From positions 1-64,000 of the forward strand of contig NZ_ATWL01000003.1 of the NCBI RefSeq assembly GCF_000421225.1: a stretch of 64,000 nucleotides of DNA, read 5' to 3'. The translations under genes were made by a program, and so were the position numbers. This stretch comes from Ruania albidiflava DSM 18029 (GTDB taxonomy: Bacteria > Actinomycetota > Actinomycetes > Actinomycetales > Beutenbergiaceae). This document shows, in pieces, positions 1 through 9,990 of this stretch. The notes under the pieces were generated by a model, which had not been told where the DNA came from, searched no databases, and saw only the letters and a list, made by a program, of their open reading frames with translations. Position 1 is the first letter of the stretch. Every line of letters starts with the position of its first letter.

Positions 1-355
1 TCCTCGCCCGCGCAGCTGCCCACTTCGCCGAGCACGGCATCACCAGAATCGAGCGCCTGATGACCGACAACGCCTGGGCCTACAAGTGGTCACTGCGCGG
101 GATCTGTGCCGACCTCGGCATCCAGCAGAAATTCATCAAACCCCACTGCCCGTGGCAGAACGGCAAGGTCGAGAGGTTCAACCAGACCCTGGCCACCGAG
201 TGGGCCTACCGCCAAACCTTCACCAGCAACCACGACCGCCAAGCCGCCCTTGCACCCTGACTGGAAACTTACAACACTGTCCGTGGCCACAGCGCACTCG
301 GTGGACTACCTCCCACCAGCCGCCTGTAACCAACCTCCTGGCCGGGTACAACTAG
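1..355 (+). pseudogene. IS481-type transposase, 3' part, decayed
   Basis: Only the C-terminal part of a DDE integrase-core transposase lies in the window; the 5' end is outside. The frame opening at base 3 reads through RLMTDNAWAY (second catalytic Asp) and NGKVERFNQTL (catalytic Glu). It then meets TGA at 258-260, where IS481 relatives continue into LEYYNTxRxHSALGG. The homology does continue in frame (LETYNTVRGHSALGG), so this is a nonsense mutation. A second lesion near 324-327 shifts the frame: the normal tail (VTNLLAGYN) is read in another frame and ends at 355. Two independent lesions make it inactive. No terminal inverted repeat was recognised. Confidence 0.82.
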
Positions 356-490
356 GCCGAGCCGCGCGGGCCGACGCACGCTCCGCCGTCGGCGACCTGC
401 CTCAAGAAGGTCACGTGAAGGCGGGCACCGGTGACCGGTCTTTATTGACGCAATCGGGGTGGACGTCGCGGCAGGGCCGATACTGGGCGG

Positions 491-1114
491 GTGGACGAGC
501 AGACCGTGGGGGTCGGGCCCTGGCCGGGCGGCCCGGAGGCGTGGCCCGCAGACGACCGGCTCGACCCCGAGCTGCTCGCCGCCGGCGACCGGCGCAACGT
601 CATCGACCGGTACCGGTACTGGCGCCTGGAGGCGATCGTCGCCGACCTGGACACCCGGCGGCACCCGTTCCACGTGGCGATCGAGAACTGGGGTCGGGAC
701 TTCAACATCGGCTCCGTGGTGCGCTCGGCGAACGCGTTCGCCGCCGAGGAGGTGCACATCGTCGGCCGGCGCAGGTGGAACCGCCGTGGGGCGATGGTCA
801 CCGACCGGTACCAGCACCTGCGGCACCACGAGGACGTGGCCGCCCTGCTGGACTGGGCCCGCGGGCGTGGCCTACCGGTGATCGGCGTGGACAACGTGCC
901 CGGATCGGTACCGATCGAGGCACAGCTGCTGCCGGAGTCCTGCGTGCTGCTGTTCGGCACCGAGTCGGAGGGCCTGACCGCCGAGGCGCGCGCCGGTGCC
1001 GAGCAGCTCGTGCACATCAGCCAGTACGGTTCCACCCGGTCCATCAACGCCGGTGCAGCAGCTGCGATCGCGATGCACGTCTGGATTCGGCAGCACGCCC
1101 GTCCGCAGCACTGA
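491..1114 (+). CDS. TrmH/SpoU-family RNA 2'-O-methyltransferase
   Basis: This is a 207-residue SPOUT-class methyltransferase that should use SAM to methylate a ribose 2'-OH in tRNA or rRNA. The family motifs are visible: NWGRDFNIGSVVRSANAFAA (motif 1, substrate Arg), LLFGTESEGL (motif 2, SAM loop) and ISQYGSTRSINAGAAAAIAM (motif 3, knot). GTG at 491 is the likely start; it follows a purine-rich stretch but no strong ribosome-binding site. The gene precedes fba, an arrangement common in Actinobacteria. Whether the substrate is tRNA or rRNA cannot be told from sequence. Confidence 0.88.
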   Translation: MDEQTVGVGPWPGGPEAWPADDRLDPELLAAGDRRNVIDRYRYWRLEAIVADLDTRRHPFHVAIENWGRDFNIGSVVRSANAFAAEEVHIVGRRRWNRRGAMVTDRYQHLRHHEDVAALLDWARGRGLPVIGVDNVPGSVPIEAQLLPESCVLLFGTESEGLTAEARAGAEQLVHISQYGSTRSINAGAAAAIAMHVWIRQHARPQH

Positions 1115-1137
1115 CCCCGCCCGTCGCGACAGACGAT

Positions 1138-1207
1138 CGTCTGCAGCACATTCCGCCATCTGCAGCACGTCGTGCGAGCCCGCAGATACCGAACCGTGCT
1201 GCAGACG
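1138..1207. repeat. Inverted repeat with CGTCTGCAGCAC arms
   Basis: The gap between the trmH-like gene and fba holds a perfect 12-bp inverted repeat: CGTCTGCAGCAC at 1138-1149 and its complement at 1196-1207. A smaller repeat (ATCTGC/GCAGAT) sits inside. The left arm matches the start of a structure at 44204. It may terminate the upstream gene, but no T-tract follows. Confidence 0.55.
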
Positions 1208-1323
1208 GGCGTCCAGTGCAGGGTGCAGTGCGGTGACGGGCATGGAACGGCACCTGGGGAAGGGGCCGGGCACTTCGTGGGAGACTGGGGCGACAGCACA
1301 CATCCTGACGCAGGAGAACTTCC

Positions 1324-2346
<1,023 letters not shown>

Positions 2347-2386
2347 CCAGCCCCACCCACCGCCCCGGGCCACGCCGCGGGGCACA

Positions 2387-2453
2387 GCTCGGCTGAGCCG
2401 AGCACCTGGACGACGACGGCGACCGGTCCTGGCCAGGGCCGGTCGCCGTCGTC
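2387..2453 (+). terminator. Two hairpins downstream of fba
   Basis: A 17-bp palindrome (2387-2403, GCTCGGCT/AGCCGAGC around one base) is followed by a 15-bp perfect inverted repeat (2412-2426 and 2439-2453) with a 12-base loop. They lie 40-110 bp past the fba stop. The second stem is very stable, but there is no T-run, as is usual in high-GC actinobacteria. Confidence 0.7.
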
Positions 2454-2551
2454 TGTGCCCACCCGGGCACACCTGCGAGCGGGACCATCGCACCTCGGGA
2501 GCAGAAATAGAGGCGACGGCTGCCGGTGGCCAAACTTAGAGTTGGTCCGCC

Positions 2552-5500
2552 ATGACCTCGACCGCAGCACCTACCCGCAGCACCGGCCCGGCCGCACCTG
2601 ACTACCAGCAGGACCCCGCGCGCCGGGTCGACCTGCGCCGCCTGCGCCGGCCGGCGACCGCCCTGGCGTTGATCGGCAGTGCCAGCGCTGCGATCGGGCA
2701 GACCTACGGCACCGTGGTGGCCGGCGACCTCGCCGAAGGCCCGAGCGCCGCCCTGGTCGGGCTGCTCGCGCTGTGCGTGGTCGGCGCTGCGCTCGCGGAC
2801 ACTGTCGGCCGGGTGGTCTGGAGCGCCGTGGTGGACCGGGCTGAGGGTGCGCTGCGGCGCGACCTGCTCACCGCCGCGCTGCACCAGCCCCTGGCGACCC
2901 TCTCCGAGCAGGCGGTCGGGGAGATCCTGGACCGGGTGGACGACGACACCCACGAGGTCGGCACCCTGGTGCGGTTGCAGGTGTGGGGTCTGCTGCGCGC
3001 AGTGTTCTCCGTGGTGCCGATGTGGCTGGTGGCCGGGTTCACCTGGTGGCCCGCGTTCCTGCTCTTCCCCGCCCTGGCCGCAGCCACCTACCTGCTGGTG
3101 CGACCGCTGCTGCGCCCGATCGCCGAGAGCAAGGTGGTCGAGGAGATCGCCTGGACCGACCACGCCGCTGCGGTCGAGGAGGGTGTCGCCGGCCGGGACG
3201 ACCTGCGCACCAGCCTCGGGCAGGCGTTCGTGGTCCGCCGGCTCGCGGAGCTGTCTGCCCGGGTGCACGAGAAGTTCGCCGTGGTGCAACGCCTGGAGGC
3301 CCGGCTGCTCGGCCGCGCTGGGCTGCTGCTGCACAGCCTGCTCGCCGGTATCGGGGTCACCGGGGCCGCCCTGGTGCTCGCCGACGGCCTGTCCGTCGGC
3401 CGGCTGGTCACCCTGTTCCTGGTCACGACGACGTTCGTCGGGCTGGTCAGTCATCTCGCCGAGCAGCTGCCCGAGCTGCAGGCGGGCCTGGGCGCCCTGA
3501 TCCGGCTGCGGCAGCTGCTCTCCTCCCCGCCGGAGCCCACCGGAGGGGAGGACCTGCCCGAGGGGCCCCTGGATCTGGAGCTGCGGGACCTGCACTTCGC
3601 CTATGACGAAGGCACCTTCGCGCTGCGTGAGGTGTGCCTGCACCTGCCGGCCGGGCAGACTGTCGCGCTGGTCGGGCGCACCGGTTCGGGCAAGTCCACC
3701 CTGGCCGCACTGCTCTCCCGGGCGGTGGAACCACCGCAGGGGACTGTGCTGCTCGGCGGGGCGGACGTGTGCGCCCTGGACCTGCAGCAGCTTCGCGGGG
3801 CCGTCGGCGTGGTCAGCCAGCGCACCGACATCCTCGCCGGCACCCTCGCGGAGAACATCACGTTGTTCGAGGACTACCCGCGCCAGCGGGTCGAGGCTGC
3901 CGTCGCCGAGCTCGGCCTGACCGGCTGGGTCGCCGGTCTGCCAGATGGTCTGGACACTGCGCTGGGCGCCGGGGGCACCACGCTCTCCGCCGGGGAGGAA
4001 CAGCTGGTCGCCTTCGCCCGGCTGCTGGTGCGGGACGTGCGGGTGGTGGTGCTCGACGAGGCCACCGCCCGGATGGACCCGCTGACCGAACGGCGGGTGG
4101 TCGCCGCCGCAGACCGGCTGCTACGCGGGCGGACCGGCGTGCTCATCGCGCACCGGCTGAGCACCACGCAGCGGGCGCACCAGGTGGCGGTGCTCGCCGG
4201 CGGGCGGATCGTCCAGCAGGGCAGGCGCGCCGAGCTGGCTGTGGCTGAGGGCCCGTTCCGCGAGCTGCTCACCGCGGCCGGTGGGGACCACGACGACGCC
4301 GACCAGCAGCTGGGCGCACCCGCCCGGGCGCACCAGGTGGTCGCTGCCGCCGAGGCAGCGCTCGGGCAGGGTGAGCGCGGCTGTACGGCGACCGCGCCGG
4401 GTGGTGCTGTCCCGGCCGAGCAGATCGGGCACCGCCGCCGCACCGGCACCCCACCACAGCGCCGCGAGGTGGGTACCGGTCCGAGCCTGGCCCGCGGCAT
4501 CGCCCGCGCGCTGACTGTCCGACCGGCGTGGGGCATCGGCGGTGCCGTCGGGTTCCTGCTCTCCGCGCTGATCGGCGCCCAAGGTGCGTTCACCGGGTTC
4601 GTCTGGGGTGAGCTGGTGGTCCGGCTGACCACGGGGGAGCAGGTCGTCTGGTTGCTCGCGCTGCTGGCCGGCAGCCTGCTGGCTGCCCCGCTGCTGCTCG
4701 CCGACGCCGTCTGGCGCTACCCGCGCTGGTGGGTGGAGGTGCTGCTGCGCACCCGGATGGCGGTGCTGTTCGGGCAGACCCAGCAGCACGGCCTGCCCCG
4801 CACCCCTCCAGGGGAGGTCGTCGCCCGCAGCATGGACGCCGACCGGTACGCGCGCTACGCCGACCGGTGGGTGGACTTCATCAACGGGCTGGTGATCGCG
4901 GCGGTCACCGCAGTGCTCGGCGGCACCTGGCTCGCCGGGGCGGTGCTGCTGGCTGTGATGGTCACCTCCGCAGCGGCCTCCAGCATCGGCCGCCCGATCG
5001 CCGGCCGGTCGGCAGCGGCAGCCTCCCGGGCCCGCGCCGGCTTCGGCCGCGCCCTGGTCTCCGCACTGGAGTCCGCCCGTACCGTCAAGCTCGCCGGGGC
5101 CACCCCGGCGGTGCACGCCCACCTACGTGGGGTGGACTCCGGACGGGTGGACGCAGCCGTGCGCGAGCACCGGGTGCAGGCCGTGCTCGCCGGCGTGCCG
5201 GTGGTGATGGTGCAGGCCGGTGTGGTCGCCGCCTGGGCCGCGCTGCTGTGGGGCTGGTGGGGGTTGGCCACCGCGTTGCTGGTCGCCAACGCCGTGAACG
5301 GGTTCGACTGGTTCGGCCGGGTGGCCGGTGCCGTGGTGACCGAGGCACCCGGTACCCGGGACTGGCAGCAGCACACCAGCGCCTTCGCCGGTGGGGTGGA
5401 CCTGATGGACCTGCCACCCCAGGTGGACCTGCTCACCGGTGCCGCCCCCGGGCCCGGCCCTGCGCTGCGCGACCCGCTCGGCGAGCTCGCCCTCGCCGAT

Positions 5501-6157
5501 GTCAGTGCGGTGCACGACGACGGCACGATCGGTGCGGAGCACGTGGACCTGACCGTTCGTGCCGGGGAGCTGGTGCTGCTCGTCGGGCAGGTTGGTGCCG
5601 GCAAGTCCAGCCTGCTCGGTGCGCTGGCCGGACTGGTCCCGCACCGCGGGCAGATCACCTGGAACGGTGCGCCGATCACCGACGCGGAGGTGTTCCTGCG
5701 GCCCGGCCGGGTGGCGCACGTCGCGCAGGTGCCGCGGGTGCTGTCCGGAACGTTCGCGGAGAACATCCGGCTCGGTCACGACCGGCCGCTGGAGGGACCG
5801 GTCGCCGATGCGCGCCTGGCACCGGACGTGGCTGCCGCGGGCGGTCCGGACGCGCTGGTGGGGCACCGCGGTGTGCGCCTGTCCGGCGGGCAGGTGCAGC
5901 GTCTGGCGCTCGCCCGGGCGCTGGCCACCGATGCGGACCTGCTGCTCGCCGACGACGTCTCCAGCGCACTGGACGCTGCTACCGAGCTGGAGCTGTGGGA
6001 TGCGCTCCGCCAGCGGCGCACCACGGTCATCGGTGCCACGTCGAAGCGGGCTGCGCTCGCCCTGGCCGACCGGGTGGTGGTGCTCACCGACGGCCGGGTG
6101 GCCGGTGTCGGCCGCTGGACCGAGCTGGAGCCGCAGTGGGGGCACCTAGCTGGCTGA
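2552..6157 (+). CDS. Fused ABC exporter, TMD-NBD-TMD-NBD
   Basis: A 1201-residue single-chain ABC exporter carrying two complete half-transporters. The first membrane domain occupies roughly residues 30-320. The first ATPase has Walker A GRTGSGKST (about 375), signature LSAGEEQL (about 478) and Walker B VVVLDEATA. A linker of about 90 residues leads to the second membrane domain (from about 670). The second ATPase has Walker A GQVGAGKSS (about 1012), signature LSGGQVQR (about 1110) and Walker B LLLADDVSSALD. The first signature is LSAGE rather than LSGGQ, and the second Walker B ends in Asp-Asp instead of Asp-Glu. At least one ATP site may therefore be degenerate, as in many heterodimeric exporters. 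Most relatives are encoded as two adjacent genes. The substrate cannot be inferred. Confidence 0.9.
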   Translation: MTSTAAPTRSTGPAAPDYQQDPARRVDLRRLRRPATALALIGSASAAIGQTYGTVVAGDLAEGPSAALVGLLALCVVGAALADTVGRVVWSAVVDRAEGALRRDLLTAALHQPLATLSEQAVGEILDRVDDDTHEVGTLVRLQVWGLLRAVFSVVPMWLVAGFTWWPAFLLFPALAAATYLLVRPLLRPIAESKVVEEIAWTDHAAAVEEGVAGRDDLRTSLGQAFVVRRLAELSARVHEKFAVVQRLEARLLGRAGLLLHSLLAGIGVTGAALVLADGLSVGRLVTLFLVTTTFVGLVSHLAEQLPELQAGLGALIRLRQLLSSPPEPTGGEDLPEGPLDLELRDLHFAYDEGTFALREVCLHLPAGQTVALVGRTGSGKSTLAALLSRAVEPPQGTVLLGGADVCALDLQQLRGAVGVVSQRTDILAGTLAENITLFEDYPRQRVEAAVAELGLTGWVAGLPDGLDTALGAGGTTLSAGEEQLVAFARLLVRDVRVVVLDEATARMDPLTERRVVAAADRLLRGRTGVLIAHRLSTTQRAHQVAVLAGGRIVQQGRRAELAVAEGPFRELLTAAGGDHDDADQQLGAPARAHQVVAAAEAALGQGERGCTATAPGGAVPAEQIGHRRRTGTPPQRREVGTGPSLARGIARALTVRPAWGIGGAVGFLLSALIGAQGAFTGFVWGELVVRLTTGEQVVWLLALLAGSLLAAPLLLADAVWRYPRWWVEVLLRTRMAVLFGQTQQHGLPRTPPGEVVARSMDADRYARYADRWVDFINGLVIAAVTAVLGGTWLAGAVLLAVMVTSAAASSIGRPIAGRSAAAASRARAGFGRALVSALESARTVKLAGATPAVHAHLRGVDSGRVDAAVREHRVQAVLAGVPVVMVQAGVVAAWAALLWGWWGLATALLVANAVNGFDWFGRVAGAVVTEAPGTRDWQQHTSAFAGGVDLMDLPPQVDLLTGAAPGPGPALRDPLGELALADVSAVHDDGTIGAEHVDLTVRAGELVLLVGQVGAGKSSLLGALAGLVPHRGQITWNGAPITDAEVFLRPGRVAHVAQVPRVLSGTFAENIRLGHDRPLEGPVADARLAPDVAAAGGPDALVGHRGVRLSGGQVQRLALARALATDADLLLADDVSSALDAATELELWDALRQRRTTVIGATSKRAALALADRVVVLTDGRVAGVGRWTELEPQWGHLAG

Positions 6158-6259
6158 CCCCGCGTCGGAGGTGGGTTCGCGCCCAGGAGGCGTCGTCGGT
6201 CGCGTCGGAAGGGCGCTCCGTGGCGCGAACCTGCCTCCCAGGGGTGCGGGTGACGGGGC

Positions 6260-6631
6260 CTACTTCCGGCTGGCGTCCGGTTCGGAGTCGACCACGTCTA
6301 CCAGGTCCCCGATCCGGGTGACCTCGAGCAGGAACCGCACCACGTCGGGCGGCTTGATCAGGCTGAGCCGACCCGGGGTCCGGTTCGCCAGACGCGCCAG
6401 CAGCGCGATCCCCGAGGAGTCCATGAACGTCACGTGCCGGGCGTCCACCTCCACCGGCAGGCCTGCGGTCTCCGCATCGGTGACCGCCTCGGTGAGCTCG
6501 TCGGTCAACGCCACGTCGATCTCCCCAGAGAGCACCAACCGGGTGCGGTCCGGGTCCAACAACGTGTGCACCGAACCGGCACCGCCGGCCCCACGGGGCG
6601 TGTCCGTGCCGGAACTGTTAGCGTCAGGCAT
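6260..6631 (-). CDS. STAS-domain anti-sigma factor antagonist
   Basis: A 123-residue SpoIIAA/RsbV-like protein. Such proteins, when unphosphorylated, bind an anti-sigma kinase and release a sigma factor. The STAS core is clear: RLVLSGEIDVALTDEL near the start and FMDSSGIALL containing the Ser normally phosphorylated by the kinase. I chose ATG 6631 rather than an upstream start because GGAGGAGGCCCG lies directly before it. The gene is divergent from the SpoIIE-type phosphatase at 6714, whose likely substrate is a phosphorylated STAS protein such as this one. Confidence 0.88.
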   Translation of the reverse strand: MPDANSSGTDTPRGAGGAGSVHTLLDPDRTRLVLSGEIDVALTDELTEAVTDAETAGLPVEVDARHVTFMDSSGIALLARLANRTPGRLSLIKPPDVVRFLLEVTRIGDLVDVVDSEPDASRK

Positions 6632-6713
6632 CGGGCCTCCTCCGGGATACGAGGACCGTGCACGTCGTCTGGTCCTCCGATAGGTCACACCGTAGACGAT
6701 GGAAGGCGCGCGG

Positions 6714-8858
6714 ATGCACAACTCGGTCGCACGGAACGCTGCTCAGACCGCGCTCGACGCTTCCCCGGCAGCCACGCACGCCGACACCCGGCACCCGGCC
6801 GCGCACGAGGACCCCAAGGACGCTGCTGCCCAGGTGGTCCTGGAGAGCGAGCGAGCGGTCGCCGTCGTCGACCTCGGCCGCGACGGCCCGGTGCTGCGCT
6901 GGGTGAACTCCGCCTTCGAGCGGATCACGGGAGTGACCACGCCGGAGGTGCGCGGCTGCGTCGACGTGTTCAGCCCCGGGTACCGGTCGGTGGTGCTGGC
7001 CGAGATCGCCGAGCGCGCCATCGACGGCGCCACGTTCCCGCTGTCCGTCCCGCTGCTGCGCGCCGACGGCCACGAGATCATCCTGGATACCGTGGTCACT
7101 CCGCGCGAGCTGGACGGGGCGATCCGCCGGTTCGTGCTCGTGCAGAACGGGCCGCCAGAATCGGTGCGCACCGACGTGCAGGAGCTGGTGCACCACTCCC
7201 GGCACACGCTGGAGGCGCTGGCGAAGGTCTCCGAGGTGATCCACGAGGGGGAGGACGCCGGTGCGCTCACTGTGATCTCCCGGGTGCTCAGCCGGCACAT
7301 GTTCGCCTGGTGCGGCTTCTTCGCCGAGGACTCGGTGCTGCGGAAGATCACCGGTCTGGACAGCACGGTCTCCGGACACCACGTGGGCTCTCGCCGTGGG
7401 TTCACCTACTCCGACGAGGAGGATCCGGTGGCCCAGCTGCTCAGCGTGGGGCCGATGCGCAGAGTGCGTCTCGACCTGGACGGCGCCTACACCCCCGGCA
7501 GCGTGAGCCAGCAGCTCGCCGACCTGATCAACGCGGGCATCGAGGCAGGTCCGAGGCTGCGCCGGGAGGCGATCGTCGCACCGTTGCAGGGGCGCGGCAG
7601 CGTGCTCGGTCTGATGGCGGTGATCAAGCCCGGGGACCAGGTCGGCAGCCCAGAGGCCACGTTGCTGCTGGAGTCCACGGCACGCCGGGTGGGGCTGGCG
7701 ATGGACCACGTGCGCCTCTACCAGGGGGAGCACGTGCTCGCCGAGACGCTGCAGCGGGCGATGCTGCCGGACCTGGACCACATCGACTCCCTGGACGTGT
7801 GGACCTACTACTCCCCGAACGCCGAGCATGCCCAGGTGGGTGGCGACTGGTACGACGTGGTCCACCTCGGCGAGGACGTGGTCGGCGCAGTGGTGGGGGA
7901 CGTCGTCGGCCACGATGTGGAGGCGGCGGCCGCGATGGGTCAGCTGCGTTCGGTGCTGCGCACCTTCGCCAGCGAGCTGCGCGACCCGGGTACCGTGCTC
8001 TCCCGGCTGGACGGCATGGTGCAGAGCATGCGGATCCGGCGCCCCGCGTCGCTGGTGTACGCCACCCTGCAGCCCAGCGAGGTGACTCCGGGGGAGTGGC
8101 TGCTGCGCTACAGCAGCGCCGGTCACCTGCCGGGTCTGCTCGCCTCTGCCGGTGAGCTGACCGAGCTGTCTGGGGCCCGCGGGCGACTGATGGGCTTCGG
8201 CGACGGTCACCGCGAGACTGCCGAGGTGACCCTGGTGCCCGGAGACGTGCTGGTGCTCTACACCGACGGCCTGGTCGAGCGTCGGGACCATCCGGTGCAC
8301 GACGGCGTCGCTCGCCTGGGCGAGGTGATGCTCGCCGCCTCGGGGGAGCACGATGCTGCTGGGGTGGGCGAGCAGGTGCTGCGGCGGTTCGCCGCACCCC
8401 CCGAGGACGACGTCGCCGTGGTCATCGTGCGGGTACCGACGATGGATGCCGACCAGCGCCGCGGTGGCCGGTTTCGCCGGTGGCGGCTGGCGCCGGCTGC
8501 CGACTCGGTGCGCCGCGCCCGCAAGCTCGTCACCGAGGCGTGCATGTCCTGGGACCGCAGCTCTGCGGTGGTGGAGCTGATCACCTCTGAGCTGGTGGCC
8601 AACGCGGTGGTGCACGGCGAAGGGCGGCTGCTGCTGCGGGTGCAGGACACCGGCGGTGGTGTGCGCATCGAGGTCGAGGACGGTAACCCGGTGCCGCCGA
8701 CCCACCTGGAGCCGCATGCGGCGCGGGTCGGCGGGTACGGGATGCAGATCGTGGAGCGGTTGGCCGACTGGGGTTGGCGGCCCTCGGGGCCGGGCAAGGT
8801 GGTGTGGGCGAAGGTGCACGCGGACGCTACGCTGGAGCTGCCCGCCCGCCAGGACTGA
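6714..8858 (+). CDS. PAS-GAF-SpoIIE phosphatase with HATPase domain
   Basis: A 714-residue cytoplasmic sensor-phosphatase. In order it shows a PAS-like domain (about 40-145), a GAF-like domain (about 160-350), a PP2C/SpoIIE phosphatase (about 355-580) and a C-terminal GHKL ATPase of the RsbW type. The phosphatase shows VGGDWYDVV, VVGDVVGHDVEAA, YSSAGHLPGLL and LYTDGLVERR. The ATPase shows ELITSELVANAVVHG (N box) and GGYGMQIVERLADWG. It combines the dephosphorylating and kinase halves of partner switching in one chain. ATG 6714 is preferred because GGAAGG precedes it; ATG 6699 is possible. STAS genes flank it on both sides. Confidence 0.92.
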   Translation: MHNSVARNAAQTALDASPAATHADTRHPAAHEDPKDAAAQVVLESERAVAVVDLGRDGPVLRWVNSAFERITGVTTPEVRGCVDVFSPGYRSVVLAEIAERAIDGATFPLSVPLLRADGHEIILDTVVTPRELDGAIRRFVLVQNGPPESVRTDVQELVHHSRHTLEALAKVSEVIHEGEDAGALTVISRVLSRHMFAWCGFFAEDSVLRKITGLDSTVSGHHVGSRRGFTYSDEEDPVAQLLSVGPMRRVRLDLDGAYTPGSVSQQLADLINAGIEAGPRLRREAIVAPLQGRGSVLGLMAVIKPGDQVGSPEATLLLESTARRVGLAMDHVRLYQGEHVLAETLQRAMLPDLDHIDSLDVWTYYSPNAEHAQVGGDWYDVVHLGEDVVGAVVGDVVGHDVEAAAAMGQLRSVLRTFASELRDPGTVLSRLDGMVQSMRIRRPASLVYATLQPSEVTPGEWLLRYSSAGHLPGLLASAGELTELSGARGRLMGFGDGHRETAEVTLVPGDVLVLYTDGLVERRDHPVHDGVARLGEVMLAASGEHDAAGVGEQVLRRFAAPPEDDVAVVIVRVPTMDADQRRGGRFRRWRLAPAADSVRRARKLVTEACMSWDRSSAVVELITSELVANAVVHGEGRLLLRVQDTGGGVRIEVEDGNPVPPTHLEPHAARVGGYGMQIVERLADWGWRPSGPGKVVWAKVHADATLELPARQD

Positions 8859-8919
8859 GGCCTGCCGGCCCACGGCACTGGTCCGACTGAGCATGCGGCC
8901 GGCGCGGGGCAGCTCCTGG

Positions 8920-9264
8920 TCAGGCGGTGGCGTGCACCCGGTGCCCCCGCGAGCAACGGTGGGTGGTGTCCACCTCGACCCGGTCGAGCAGACCACACAC
9001 CTCGAGCACGAACAGGTCCCGTGGCCCGGCGCCACGGAGCACGGGCCGCCCACCCAGACCGCGGTCGTGCTCCACGAGGGCGGTGAGCCAGGCGGCTCCG
9101 GTGGAGTCCATGAACGTCATCCCGCACAGGTCCACGGTGAGGTTGGGGCGCTCGCGCAGGGCGATCCGGCGCAGTGCCGCATCGGCTTCGTCCCGGCGGG
9201 CAAGGTCGAGGTCACCGGTGATCGTCACCAGCAGGCCACCCGTCGACGTCACGACATCGATCAT
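8920..9264 (-). CDS. STAS-domain anti-sigma factor antagonist, second copy
   Basis: A 114-residue STAS protein convergent with the phosphatase gene. It carries LLVTITGDLDLARRDEAD and FMDSTGAAWL, where the phospho-acceptor position is Ser followed by Thr. Start ATG 9264 is preceded by GGAAGG at 8 bases; GTG 9267 immediately upstream is an alternative. With the STAS gene at 6260 it brackets the SpoIIE-type phosphatase, so the three genes probably form one signalling module. Confidence 0.87.
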   Translation of the reverse strand: MIDVVTSTGGLLVTITGDLDLARRDEADAALRRIALRERPNLTVDLCGMTFMDSTGAAWLTALVEHDRGLGGRPVLRGAGPRDLFVLEVCGLLDRVEVDTTHRCSRGHRVHATA

Positions 9265-9384
9265 CACGCGGACCTTCCATCGGTGCTCCCAGGAGGTTAG
9301 TACCAGCGGCCGCGGGGCGCACCCGGAGCGGTGCCGGGGCTGGGGACGGCGACCCGGGCCCGGTGCTGATGAGAGGCTAGGAGC

Positions 9385-9801
9385 ATGTCGCAGAACCTGC
9401 TCCAGCCTGATCCCACCCGCCTGCCCGCCGACCACCCGGACATGGCTGCCCGCGCCGCCCTGCAGGAAGGGGTGGAGCTGCCGGAGGTCGCTGCCCGGTT
9501 CCCCGCGGCGAGCTACGCCTGGGCGCTGCTCGCCCAGGCCAGCCTGGCAGCTGGTGATGCGGTCAGCGCGTACGCCTTCGCCCGCACCGGGTACCACCGC
9601 GGCCTGGACGCCCTACGCCGGGCCGGCTGGCGCGGTGCCGGTCCGGTACCCGCCGACCACCTACCCAACCAGGGTTTCCTGATGGCGCTGCTCGCGCTCG
9701 CAGACGCTGCTGAGCAGATCGGGGAGACCGAGGAGGCCGAGCGCTGCCGCAGCTTCGCCGACGACGCCGACCCCACCGCCCGCACCACCCTCTCCCGCTG
9801 A
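9385..9801 (+). CDS. DUF3151 family protein
   Basis: A 138-residue soluble protein matching the actinobacterial DUF3151 family by its layout: NLLQPDPTRLPADHPD at the start, then an alpha-helical TPR-like body (YAWALLAQASLAAGDAVSAYAFARTGYHRGLDALRRAGWRG split over several helices) and the PNQGFLMALLALADAA helix. The biochemical role is unknown. It is usually found near fba and purA, as here. Confidence 0.85.
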   Translation: MSQNLLQPDPTRLPADHPDMAARAALQEGVELPEVAARFPAASYAWALLAQASLAAGDAVSAYAFARTGYHRGLDALRRAGWRGAGPVPADHLPNQGFLMALLALADAAEQIGETEEAERCRSFADDADPTARTTLSR

Positions 9802-9929
9802 ACCGGTCCACTCGGCACTCGCTGCGCTGAGGGCTGCTCGGGAGGTTGACCCAGCGGCACCAGGGAACGGCTCGGTCGCATCACCTGGCGGCCGGCGGCA
9901 GCCGCACTGCCGGCATTCTCAGGTCCCGG

Positions 9930-9973
9930 TATGACCTACCTGTGACCAAACTGTGACCGCTCTGTGACCCGCC
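9930..9973 (-). promoter_or_regulatory. Four 11-bp direct repeats, PhoP-like binding array
   Basis: Four units with an exact 11-bp period begin at 9930, 9941, 9952 and 9963 and follow TRTGACCNNNC. On the minus strand this reads GGTCACAG repeated, i.e. TCACAG(N) blocks separated by about 4 bases. That is the arrangement described for mycobacterial PhoP (7-bp TCACAGC-type repeats with 4-bp spacing) and resembles Streptomyces PHO boxes. It ends about 20 bp before the start codon at 9991. No phoP/phoR gene is in the window. Confidence 0.6.
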
Positions 9974-9990
9974 TTTGTCACTGTGGTCCG

